A stretch of DNA of 64,000 nt from Diadema setosum (lineage: Eukaryota; Echinodermata; Echinoidea; Diadematoida; Diadematidae), in assembly GCA_033980235.1 (NCBI GenBank), contig CM067065.1, forward strand, positions 11,120,373 through 11,184,372. Direction: 5' to 3'. The notes below the pieces were generated by a model. It saw only the letters and a list, made by a program, of their open reading frames with translations, had not been told where the DNA came from and ran no database searches. Within the stretch, counting starts at the first letter, position 1. The number at the start of each line of letters is the position of its first letter. This document shows, in pieces, positions 46,039 through 56,529 of the stretch. The position numbers were made by a program, and so were the translations under genes.

Positions 46039-46410
46039 TTCGTTGTCAAAGCAGACCTATAACGAAAAACAAAATGATTTGTTAAATTTTCCTCCTGGAG
46101 ATCCTTCCTAAGCAACTTGAATTAAATCATGATTAGGTTTTCGTTTTAGTGTGGCTTCGAAGCATTATAAATGTTGGTTATGCAATGGATGCATGTAACC
46201 AAGCAACCACAGGGCCGACGTCTTTCAACATGTTCAAAAATTTTCCGGCTTTCCTCAAACTCCTAATAGGTTATACTACTATTGCTGCATTCACTCTTGA
46301 AATCCACAAATCATACATGTCATAAGATTTGGTGTAAATTCCCCTTTGAGTCATGTCCAAAGGACTAGACAAGGAGGATAAACGTGCTTTTTTTAAGGGG
46401 CACAACCACC

Positions 46411-46487
46411 GCAACGCAAGGGCTCGAACCACTGAGATCGAATTGGTAGTCCGTTGTTATACCCACGCGGACTGAGCCACGAGAGTC
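46411..46487 (-). repeat. tRNA-like SINE head
   Basis: The minus strand has A-box-like TGGCTCAGTCCGCGTGG and B-box GGTTCGAGCCC about 35 nt apart, with a CTACCAA loop between them. The acceptor and T stems pair poorly, so this is not a working tRNA. It looks like a tRNA-derived SINE remnant. Confidence 0.45.
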
Positions 46488-46703
46488 ACAATAGCTCATC
46501 AATGAAGTTAATGGTAAAAGAAAATGTTTGACTATGACAATATCGAGACAAATTTATTGTTCCGCCATATTGCCTAACAGTTTGTTGTCCCCTTTCGTTT
46601 GTTCAGCAAATAAGGCACAAAATTTAATTTTACACGTTGTTGCCAAAGTCTCTAATCTCCTTTACCACTATTCTCAGACATGTATACTGATGCTGTATGA
46701 ATT

Positions 46704-47368
46704 GTGACCGTGCACCTCAAAACGAACATAAAGTCGCACACACTGATTTTGCGTGAGGACTGAAAATAAGTGAAATGGGTCAACCTAGCCGAACTTGACT
46801 TTTTCATATTTTCTGAAAGAGCGGGTCTTCTTTTACATTATATTAAAATTTGGTATCATAAAACGGGCAGGAAAGTGTGTTTTTTTAGCATTTTATCTCG
46901 AACATTTTTGGTAGAATAGTATGATTAGGTGTGTCTTTAGAATCTTTTTTTTTTTCATTTCTGAAAAACCCTGTCCACACTCTTCACGTTCAACTCTGAT
47001 AACTTTTGAAAGGATAGTGCTACTGATTTGAAAGTTAACATCAATTATGGACAGAATGTGTTAATGAGGCATGTCAAATTTTAGTTTAATCTGACAATCC
47101 CTTCATTATTGTTACCCTGGTGGTTTACTTCCTGTTTTTTTTTTGTCCCATTCATCGCACAGCCAGCACGGTTTGGTAAAGATTAAGCGCTTGAATAGAC
47201 ACTGTTCTTCAGAGCCTCTTTTCTCAGTTCACACTTTTCCTGAGTTTGTACTTTCTTTCCAATATTTAGATAGGTTAGGAGAGTCCGTTTGATTTGAGTT
47301 ATACATCATTTTAAAGCTTAAAGTCTTAATGTCTGGCGACTTTTTGTTTGTTTTGAGGTGCAGGGTCA
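46704..47368 (+). mobile_element. E1 element (copy f)
   Basis: A 665-bp copy, from GTGACCGTGCACCTCAAAAC to ...GAGGTGCAGGGTCA; the last base of the terminal repeat is lost. Very close to E1a in sequence (both have CCTGTCCACACTCTTCAC and GATAACTTTTGAAAGG). Confidence 0.85.
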
Positions 47369-47751
47369 AAATTAGAAACGGAAGCTTCACAATTATTCAC
47401 CATTTAACAAGGCAAAAGCGAAGTGATATCTCGTCCACATATCGACTTTGTGATTACTGTGATTTTCAAATGGTATAGTTCATTGACTTTTTGACTGTTG
47501 ACGTTGTCGGACTTCACCAATACTAACACTTGACAGCCATCAAGGATCTGAAAAAAGGAATTTGGTGGTCATATTATAGCTGAAAAATGTGGAAAATTGT
47601 TAAAAGAACACCATAATACTATGTCGACAGTGTTTACCAGGTGAGATACATAAAAAGAACAAGTTCCAATGGGTTTCAGGAGGTTACTTTTCCAGCCTAA
47701 GCTAGTCTAACTGGTAATATTGGGTCTTTGAGGGCATCTGGCGGCTAGCCC

Positions 47752-48089
47752 AATGGCGTATCTAGGAGGGGGGCAAGGGGGGCACGTGCCCCGGGCGCCA
47801 CTCCTTTGGGGCGGAAAAAAAAACGAAAAAAAAAAAAAAAACGAAGAAGAAGAAAAAAAAAAGAAAAAGAAAAGAAGAAGAAGAAGAAGAAAAAAAAAAA
47901 AGTCGCCCGGACCGGGGGGGGGGGGGGGGGGGAGGGGGCAGAAAACCAAATCAAACATTAGTCAAGATAAAAACAAAACATGATGATGACGCGGACAAAA
48001 TTACAATGTTTATTGTGTTCACTCAAGAATTCCATGTTTTATAAGCTGAAATACAAACAATTTCGGCTCGTTCACTGCGCTCGCTCGCC

Positions 48090-48169
<80 letters not shown>

Positions 48170-49077
48170 ATAAGAACAAAACGTGATAATGACGCAGACA
48201 AAATGACAACATATATATCGTGTTCACACATGCCATCGTTAGAAGGCAAAATGCTACACGCAGCAGCCGCTGCAATCTCTTTCGTTCTGAAGCGATCGCC
48301 GATTGGATCAACGAGGGCGCCAACGGTTTCGAACATGGGGGGGGGGGGCAACAAAAGAAAAACACCAAATCAAACAAGATAAGAAAAAACGTAATGATGA
48401 CGCGGAAATATACAAATTTCGGCTCACTCGCGCTTACTATTTCAGAGTATTTTTTTCAAGTCCTCAGTTTGTTGGTTTAAATCGTTATCTATAAGGCCGT
48501 CACTATATCTTGATTAGAATTGCAAGATTTAATAAGCAAAACATGACAAGAATTCCATGTTTTGTAAGCTGAAATACAAAAAAAAAAAAAAAAAATCGGC
48601 TCGCTCGCTGCGCTCACTCGCCAAAATTTATCCAAAAAAAAAGAAGAAGATAAGAACAAAACGTGATGATGACGCGGAAATATACAAATTTTGGCTCACT
48701 CGCGCGTACTAATTTAGAATATTTTTTCAAGTCCTCATTTGGTTGGTATAAATCTTTATCTATAAGGCCATCGCTATATCTTGACTAGAATTGTAAGACT
48801 TAATAAGCAAAAAATGACAAGAATTCCATGTTTTGTAAGCTGAAATACAAAAAAAAAAAAAAAAAAAAAATCGGCTCGCTCGCTGCGCTCTCTCGCCAAA
48901 ATTTATCAAAATCTATTACATTTAAATCACCCTCAAAAGACCCCTTTTAAGTGCTATATCATGTGGACTTTTTTAAAAGTCCCCACCGGGATGGGGTTGG
49001 AGTTGAACACTTTTTCAGAAATTAGGGGCGCAGTTTTCGCGCTTGTCCCGGGCGCCGTTTTCCCTAGATACGCCACA
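47752..49077. mobile_element. E6: 1.33-kb element with 9-bp target duplication
   Basis: The ends are AATGGCGTATCTAGG (left) and, read inward, TGTGGCGTATCTAGGG then CGGCGCCCGGG (right). The flanks are GGCTAGCCC at 47743-47751 and again at 49078-49086. An 8-9-bp duplication fits hAT- or Mutator-like transposition. The interior holds about 2.5 diverged direct repeats of ~270 bp (AAGAATTCCATGTTTT, then TCGGCTCGxTCxCTGCGCTC), purine-rich A/G runs, a long G-run and a (TC)n(TA)n tract. No transposase. Confidence 0.8.
48093..48166. repeat. (TC)n(TA)n compound microsatellite
   Basis: A CTCTCT run grading into TATATA inside E6. Confidence 0.95.
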
Positions 49078-49410
49078 GGCTAGCCCCTCCACCTAAAACG
49101 TCTGGCAACGGTCACGCATATATCCTGTAAATATAAAGAACAAGCTCCAGTGGGTTTCATTAGGTTCCTTTTTCAGTATAGGCTTGCCTAATTCTGGCAT
49201 GCCAATATTTTGCGTCTGGCGGCTATGCCCCACCACCCAAAATATCTGGCAATTGTGTTTTATTGAATCTTGGGTTATGCCTGACGATGTCCCGCAGGTT
49301 GCTGATAAAAGTCAATATAACGTTTATGCCAGCAACAGCTTATCCCTCCCGACGCGCAGCCAAAACGAATAAGCTGACATAATAAAGACATTCTTCCATC
49401 ATGTACACTA

Positions 49411-49444
<34 letters not shown>

Positions 49445-49616
49445 ACGCACAAACGGACACTAAATTAGCAAGTGCGCGCGCACATACACACTTCCTTGAA
49501 ACCTGACCATGAACATTAAAAACAAGATATAAGTTCATATAGAGCGTACACTAGAAAAGGATTGTACACAAGCCAATGAAACAAAATTGGAACAAAAGCA
49601 CGGTAATCAATCACAT

Positions 49617-50058
49617 CCGGGAGGCGTATATTTTATTTACACAACTGCTCCGCCACAATTCCCAGAAATACAAAAGAAACGGCTATCAAGACTTTGACTT
49701 TATTACTCTCTCTAGCCTTGATCCTGACGGAATAAACCGTTACATATACTTTAGAAGTTAAAAGCAAAAATGAAAACAAGATGTTGAGCAAGACCCCGAT
49801 TGGGAGTCGAACCACCGTGACACCGAACCTTTCAGTTTCAGTTCAAGCCCTAACACGCCGTGCCAAAGCAAGGTGATGTCGAGGTTGGTGGTTATTGTCC
49901 TTAAGAAGTAGGCCCTATGCGAACACAATTTGTCTTAGGTAGAGTCCCTATACTCTAGTCTTAGGGCGCGAGCCATTTCTGTGTGTTTGTTAGTTTGTTA
50001 GTTTATTTGTTTTTACATTGTGGCGGAGCAGTGGTGTAAATGAAAAATACGCATCCGG
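49617..50058. mobile_element. Inverted-repeat element with tRNA-like core
   Basis: Terminal repeats of about 42 bp: CCGGGAGGCGTATATTTTAT... on the left pairs with ...AAATACGCATCCGG on the right, and CTGCTCCGCCACAATT pairs with ATTGTGGCGGAGCAG. Inside, on the minus strand at about 49795-49868, a B-box GGTTCGACTCC and weak tRNA-like folding are visible. Either a MITE that captured a SINE or two overlapping repeats. Confidence 0.6.
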
Positions 50059-50096
50059 CGTAGATAGAAAATAATGGTATAAAAAAGACCTCACTT

Positions 50097-50133
<37 letters not shown>

Positions 50134-50850
50134 AACACACACACACTTTCACCTCCATACCAGTACACCGACACCCATCCTATTAAACCACTACACGCAC
50201 ACACACATGCACGTACATGCACACACACACCCACACATACCTACACAAAACCACACCCATGCCGCCATGCGCCCAAAATGTCTGAAGTCTATCAGCTAAG
50301 TATTTTACATTGCTCTTTGAAAGAGTTAACCCTTTCCTTCCGCAATTCTCTGAGTGCCTTTAATGCCCCCAAACGAGATTCTTTTCGCCACACAGGCACA
50401 CAGGTTGGTAATCCAGCTGTGTGAAGGCAGTCAAGCAGTGCATTGTGTCCCCCGTTCTACGGTCAACTACATGTGCCCATGAACAATGGAAATATCGATC
50501 GGGTGCGAGGTATGAATAGAGCGTGCGCTGATGATCTCTCAGAATCTTTTGTTCTACACAAATCCAGGCACCTGAATGAGGTGACTGGGGTAAGCGAACC
50601 GGCATTTCTAACTGATCCCAACCTTGATCATTATGTACACGTTCGTACGAGTTTACAGCAGAACAAGCAAAAAACTAAATCAGGAAAAGGTACGTAATAC
50701 TGTAAACCCCCCCCCTTTTTTTTAAACAGCAGAAGAACAAATCCTGATGGAATAAACTCTGATTTTTTTTTTTTTTTTTTACGGGTTAACAGAGGTGGTA
50801 TTTCGGATAAAATAAGATAAATCATTCCAAATTTTAGATCCACGATAATG
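50059..50850. other. Anonymous DNA with (CA)n
   Basis: A (CA)n-rich stretch (about 50097-50260) is followed by a non-repetitive segment (50280-50700) open in one plus frame and one minus frame, with no domain I can identify. Confidence 0.4.
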
Positions 50851-52540
50851 AAAAGATTTTTTTTTTTAATTCAGTTCTGGCAAGTTTAATATTGAGAGGA
50901 CAGCTAATTGCATATCTAGTTTGGAAAAGAAAAACGTTTCGTTTTGTTATCAAACATTGCAAATAAGTTGGGGTCAATCCATTGGCGACTTTACATACAA
51001 GGACGGGATATTGATTGCAGATTCTCTGCGTGTCTGACTGCAATTCTAATATCTGAAGCATTTACTTGTGTGGGGTCAAAAAATCAGCGTTAAGTATTAA
51101 TCGAGGGAATTTGTTCTGTAGCTTCTGTAAACTCGTAATGTAACAACTGGTTGCACTTCCCCATACAACATTGCAGTAATCGAGGTTTGGTAAAGCCATG
51201 TTATAGTATAACATTTTAAGTATTTCACCCGGTAAATAACTCCTTGTCCTTGAGAGGTAACAGATCGTCCTAGAAGGTTTCTGCACTATGTAGTCAACGT
51301 GCTGAGCCCAATTCAAATAAGGAAGTAAAATATTCATTCAATATGTTAGCTACATAAACCGGATTGCAGAGATCTCGGTTCCATCTTGTTTGATTTCACG
51401 ATAGGAATTATCTTTTTCATAATTTTCCAAGTTTTGCTTGAGTTTCAGCTACACAACCTAAACTGTTCATAATAATAACGCTTTTTGAGCTTTCTGTTCA
51501 ATTTGTTCAACAAGTTACGTTTTCTTCGATATTCTTCCCAGTCATTTGGGTCACATGTAGTATCAATCTATTTTTCAAAAAGTTTCTCTCTCTTGCGAGA
51601 TTTATCTATTCGTGATCTATCCACGGTGAACATTTTATTTTTTCTCTTTTTTTTGCGAACTGATATTCTAGGGGCATTATCAACACACATGTCTACAAAA
51701 GTATCTTTGAAAAATTTCCACAGAAACTCAACGTCATTACATTCGTAAAACACTCTGAAGTCAATGCGAGAGCCTTCATTGATAAACTTTTCTGTATCGA
51801 AACGTTTGAATGAACGAAAGGTGTGAATTTCCGGTACATTCCGGGGTACCTGAGCTTTCAACTGTACATAAAGAAGGATCGCTTAACCTACATGACATTA
51901 CACCTGAGTTGACATCACTCATTATGTGGGCAGGAATATCAGGTCAATACATGCTCGACTACTTTTTGTGATTCTAGTTGGGGACTCGATTAATTGTGTC
52001 AGCTGAAGAGAAGAACAAAGCCTTTCTTGACAGCGTGTTCTCGGTAAGCATATTGCAATTAAAATCTCCGAGCAGAACTACATTCCGAGAAATATCAGTT
52101 ACCTGTTCAAAATTACTCTCTATTTCATCGAAGAACTCATTGTCACTGTTCGGAGGACGATAACACCAACAAACCATGACTTATGAGTAATGTTCACTTC
52201 AAGCCACATACAGTAAGCTCAAGTGTGTCAGCCTCTAAATCAGATCGTCTGGTGCATGATATGTTAGATCGAACATAACATTCAATGCCACCACCATTGG
52301 ACTACCGATCTCTCCTTTCAAATATGTAATTGTTTATTTCAGAATTTGATATAAATTCGTCTAACCATGTTTCAGACATGATGAAAAAATCAAATAGGTT
52401 TTCATAAAGATGATGTCTTAGATGATCTAATTTTCCCCTTACACTTAGATTTAAATGGTCAAGTTTCAAACCCTTTCCTTTTACCTCAGAAAATAATAAT
52501 ATATTCGGCTGTATATCTTCACTAAAGATGGGTGATTTAC
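50850..52540 (-). pseudogene. LINE-F: internally deleted non-LTR retrotransposon
   Basis: On the minus strand the endonuclease C-terminal half appears first (APDDLI about 52250; CYRPPNSDNEFFDEI and VVLLGDFNCNM, 52177-51975). A linker with many charged residues follows (51861-51400). Then at about 51340 the sequence jumps directly to the RT thumb (LNWAQHVDYIV, LPNLDYCNVVWG, LQKLQNKFPRLI) and a C-terminal tail (51061-50850). Motifs A to C of the polymerase are missing, so the deletion removed the catalytic core. Frameshifts and stops are frequent. Confidence 0.75.
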
Positions 52541-52778
52541 CTTATAGTCAGCAGGTTGATAGTCTCTCACAGAGTCATTCTCACAATTTTAGAAGGGTAA
52601 TTCTCGAAAATTACAAATATCACAAAATCCTGTCATTATCGCTTTGGGATATTTCAAATGGCACGTCACATCCTACATGTCACCACTGTGTGCATTGCAC
52701 ACATAGTATATAATTTTGGTTGCTTTTAACAGATGATTTGCAAATAATACATGGATAATGAATTGACATAAAAGATAT

Positions 52779-52981
52779 ACAGGGTGTCCCAAAAAGGGGG
52801 AACGGTGGATGTTCCGTAACTTGCAGTCTAAAAGTGATACATTTTTTGACATCATTACAAGGAGCATCGTCCGCAGAATACCATGATACCAACATCATTA
52901 AATTTGGTTCAGTACTTTTTATTCTACGCCAATTTCTGTAAATGCAGTAATTTTCAATCTTTTGCGACTTATGAGATAATA
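52779..52981 (+). mobile_element. E13 repeat, copy a (ACAGGGTGTCCCAAAAA end)
   Basis: It starts ACAGGGTGTCCCAAAAA and is about 200 bp. It is collinear with the complements of 58850-59061 and 63315-63528 (TCTAAAAGTGATA, GACATCATTA, ATTxGGTTCAGTACTTTTT, TTCTACGCCAATTTCTG). It abuts the left end of E1g directly. No ORF. Confidence 0.7.
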
Positions 52982-52982
52982 T

Positions 52983-53862
52983 GTGATTGTGCACCTCAAA
53001 ACGAACATAAAGTCGCACACACTGATTTTGCGTGAGGACTGAAAATAAGTGAAATGGGTCAACCCAGCCGAACTTGACTTTTTCATATTTTCTGAAAGAG
53101 CGGGTCGTCTTTTACATTATCCTAAAATTTGGTATCATAAAACGGGCAGGAAAGTGTGTTTTTTTTTAGCAGTTTATCTCGAACATTTTTGGTAGAATAG
53201 TGTGATTAGGTGTGTCTTTAGAATCCCTTTCATTTCTGAAAAAACCTTGTCCACACTCTTCACTTTCAAATCTAATAACTTTTGAAAGGATTGTGCTACT
53301 GCTTTGAAAGTGGGCATTAACCATGTTAACTATGGACAGAATGTGTTAATGAGGCATGCTTAACTCTTTATGTGCCACGTTCGCACGTCCGGCTCAGTCG
53401 ACGGCGTGCCAACTTCGCATATTCTGCTCAACAAACAAAGCCGCCAAAACCGATCGATAAATCGCTAATCCCGCGGTACAATCAAAGCGTTTCTCGCGCT
53501 TTTGTTCCTCTCACATACGGCTTGCATTCTTTGTGGTGATTGACTATCAAGCGGTGTTCTCAACTAGATTTGCATGTCCATTCTAAGTTTCTGTTCCTAT
53601 CTTATGTGCAAAAGTCATGCCTTTACAGTAATGTAGCAACTGGTAATTCAAAAGAAAAATTAAAAATAGAATTGTTATACATTGTATATGGAAGCAAAAT
53701 TTGGCTTTTGTGCTTTCTTTCCAATATTTAGATAGGTAAGGAGAGTCCATTTGACTTGAGTTATACATCATTTTAAAGCTTAAAGTCTGTTCTTTCAGAA
53801 TATAGTCTTAACTAGAAATTCATGTCTGGTGACTTTTTGTTTGTTTTGTGGTGCAGGGTCAC
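52983..53862 (+). mobile_element. E1 element (copy g) carrying an E2 fragment
   Basis: Ends GTGATTGTGCACCTCAAAAC and ...TTGTGGTGCAGGGTCAC, flanked by ATAT on both sides. The centre (about 53360-53700) is replaced by a truncated E2 element that starts with TTAACTCTTTATGTGCCA. The right end of this E1 is part of the duplicated unit that begins at 53592. Confidence 0.8.
53360..53700 (+). mobile_element. E2 fragment nested in E1g
   Basis: About 340 bp matching the left two thirds of E2 (35646-36000): GTCGACGGCGTGCCAACTTC, GCATATTCTGCTCAACAAAC, AAGTCATGCCTTTACAGTAA. The right end is missing. Confidence 0.75.
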
Positions 53863-54053
53863 ATATAGTCAAGGCGCAGGGACCCAGAAAAAATGACTTC
53901 GTTCAACCCACCTCGCAGGAAAGGTTTGACTGCATGGGGTGGTCGCTTGGACCCTCTGGACAACCCCTAGGTAGTATGTGATTCCAAATTGTGGTATCAA
54001 TAAAATTTTACAGGCCACTTTAGTTGCGATAAGACATTATTGTTCGGAGAAGT

Positions 54054-54145
54054 GTCTGCGCACGCCAAGACTACTACACGCACCTCTAGCACTGCTACAG
54101 GCACCAGTACCAGTAGTGCGTGTAATAGTCTTAGCGCACGCAGAC
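54054..54145. repeat. Hairpin with 30-bp arms in X subunit 1
   Basis: Arms 54054-54083 and 54116-54145 pair at 26 of 30 positions (GTCTGCG...ACACGCAC against GTGCGTGT...CGCAGAC), with a 32-nt loop. The same structure occurs in the other three X subunits. Confidence 0.85.
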
Positions 54146-54657
54146 TTGTTCTTCGACAAACAAGGGTTTTTGCCTGCAACCTAAATTTTCATGCCAAGCT
54201 GGGGTCGGTGTAGTATAGTTTCTGGACGTTCTTATTTCGTCTTAATTTTTCCGAGTTGCAGCAACCTGAGTAAGGGCGCATACCTCGTGATTTAGACGCC
54301 CGAACCATTTTTTGTTTTTGTTTTGTTGTTGTTGTTGTTGTTTTTTTTTTTTTTGTTTGTTTTTTTGTTTTTTTTTGTTTTTGTTTTTTTTTTCGGGCGT
54401 CGCAGTCACTGGGTACGGGCCAGGAGGCTTCTGCACATACACAAGCTGCAAAAGAGAAATAACAAAGACGAAATAAAAACGGCTAGAAACTAGACTAGGG
54501 AAACACTTGTCACTATGAAATGACAAAATAATCACAGTTTTTGCACTTACTTTATGAAAAATTCATCAAAACTCCATTAAGCCATATAATTATGTACATG
54601 TTGCTAGGGATGTCAGCAATACGATGGGATACATTGTATTAGGTAATATTGTCCATG

Positions 54658-54817
54658 GTTACCATGGTAACCAGGTGCCTACAGGTGATTGGTAACCCCA
54701 AAATGCCTACTTCTGCAAACTTCGGTATTTTTGTTCATATTTTTAGATAGATGCTATGAAAAAAAGCAGACATTTTTATTGATATTTGTTTAAAAAAAAT
54801 CCTGTTGCCATGGCAAC
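54658..54817. promoter_or_regulatory. Pair of X-box-like palindromes (X subunit 1, copy 1)
   Basis: GTTACCATGGTAAC at 54658-54671 and GTTGCCATGGCAAC at 54804-54817 are perfect 14-bp palindromes. Both fit the RFX-family X-box (GTNRCC-N0-3-RGYAAC). What is seen is the sequence; RFX binding is inference. Confidence 0.6.
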
Positions 54818-55174
54818 CAGTATTATCCAATCAGGATTCAGCTATCAATAAATCAAAAACTAAAGCCCATAATTTCAGAAAGCTCGATAAGCATATCCAT
54901 CTGCATAAGTTTACCTAGGAGGAAAATATTGAAACATTCTCAAGTTACAGCAAAAGTTGTAAACAAAGGCATATAAAAACACATTTTGAGTAAACGGCCA
55001 TTGAAAGGAAGATATCATTTTCGAATAGTAAAATGCATGAAAATTTGCATCCGTCGTACTTTCAGCGCGAATTTGAATTTAAAGTACACGCTTAAAGTCT
55101 GTTCTTCCAGAATATAGTCTTAACTAGAAATTCATGTCTGGTGACTTTTTGTTTGTTTTGTGGTGCAGGGTCAC

Positions 55175-56380
55175 ATATAATCAAGGCGCAGGGACCCAGA
55201 AAAAAAAAAATGACTTCGTTCAACCCACCTCGCAGGAAAGGTTTGACTGCATGGGGTGGTCGCTTGGACCCTCTGGACAACCCCTAGGTAGTATGTGATT
55301 CCAAATTGTGGTATCAACAAAATTTTACAGGCCACTTTAGTTGCGATAAGACATTATTGTTCGAAGAAGTGTCTGCGCACGCCAAGACTGCTACACGCAC
55401 CTCTAGCACTGCTACAGGCACCAGTACCAGTGGTGCGTGTAATAGTCTTAGCGCACGCAGACTTGTTCTTCGACAAACAAGGGTTTTTGCCTGCAACCTA
55501 AATTTTCATGCCAAGCTGGGGTCGGTGTAATATAGTTTCTGGACGTTCTTATTTCGTCTTAATTTTTCCGAGTTGCAGCAACCTGAGTAAGGGCGCATAC
55601 CTCGTGATTTAGACGCCCGAACCATTTTTGTTTTGTTTTGTTATTGTTGTTGTTTTTTTTTTCTTTTTTTTTTTCGGGCGTCGCAGTCACTGGGTATGGG
55701 CCAGGAGGCTTCTGCACATACACAAGCTGCAAAAGAGAAATAACAAAGACGAAATAAAAACGGCTAGAAACTAGACTAGGGTAACACTTGTCGCTATGAA
55801 ATGACAAAATAATCACAGTTTTTGCACTTACTTTATGAAGAATTCATCAAAACTCCATTAAGCCATATAATTATGTACCTGTTGCTAGGGATGTCAGCAA
55901 TACGATGGGATACATTGTATTAGGTAATATTGTCCATGGTTACCATGGTAACCAGGTGCCTACAGGTGATTGGTAACCCCAAAATGCCTACTGCTGCAAA
56001 CTTCGGTATTTTTGTTCATATTTTTAGATAGATGCTATGAAAAAAAGCAGACATTTTTATTGATTATTGTTTAAAAAAAATATCCTGTTGCCATGGCAAC
56101 CAGTATTATCCAATCAGGATTCAGTTGTCAATAAATCAAAAACTAAAGCCCATAATTTCAGAAAGCACGATAAGCATATCCATCTGCATAAGTTTACCTG
56201 GGAGGAAAATATTGAAACATTCTCAAGTTACAGCAAAATGTGTAAACAAAGGCATATAAAAACACATTTTGAGTAAACGGCCATTGAAAGGAAGATATCA
56301 TTTTCGAATAGTAAAATGCATGAAAATTTGCATCCGTCGTACTTTCAGCGCGAGTTTGAATTTGAAGTACACGCAAATGT
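55175..56380 (+). repeat. X subunit 2 of copy 1
   Basis: Collinear with X subunit 1, 1312 bp downstream. It is preceded by an 87-bp E1 right end (55089-55175). Diagnostic differences from subunit 1 (for example ACTGCTACACGC and CAGTGGTGCG) are shared with subunit 2 of copy 2. Confidence 0.85.
55939..56100. promoter_or_regulatory. Pair of X-box-like palindromes (X subunit 2, copy 1)
   Basis: The same two perfect palindromes at 55939-55952 and 56087-56100, unchanged despite substitutions around them. Confidence 0.6.
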
Positions 56381-56529
56381 AGTTTTTAGCAATGTATGAA
56401 CAATAATTTCCCTTAAAAATATATGTGAATACAGAGAGCAATTAAGCCAATGATATTAATGTCAGCACTTTTGAGTATTTACAGAGCAATGGTTATTCGA
56501 AACAACCTTGGAAAAGAGCAGAGGAAAGG

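Larger units (their letters stand above)
47641..49265 (+). repeat. ~145-bp tandem pair split by E6
   Basis: Unit 1 is 47641-47751 continued at 49087-49115; unit 2 is 49116-49265. Shared words are AAAGAACAAGxTCCAxTGGG, TTTCA..AGGTTxCTTTT and CATCTGGCGGCTA, then CCACC.AAA and TCTGGCAA. E6 inserted into unit 1 after the duplication or at its edge. Confidence 0.7.
53863..55088 (+). repeat. X subunit 1 of copy 1
   Basis: A 1.31-kb period: from TAGTCAAGGCGCAGGGACCC to GAATTTAAAGTACACGC, after which an E1 right end (from about 55089) restarts the unit. Contents: a hairpin at 54054-54145, a T-rich tract between GACGCCCGAA and its complement TTCGGGCGTC, and two X-box-like palindromes. No conserved ORF. 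Confidence 0.85.

Noticed and set aside
47753..47983. Lysine/glutamate-rich ORF
   Set aside because: Translation of the purine-rich A/G run inside E6.
50443..50697. 84-codon plus-strand ORF followed by a GTAAGC donor-like site
   Set aside because: The opposite strand is also open here and no domain is recognisable; one donor-like hexamer is not enough.
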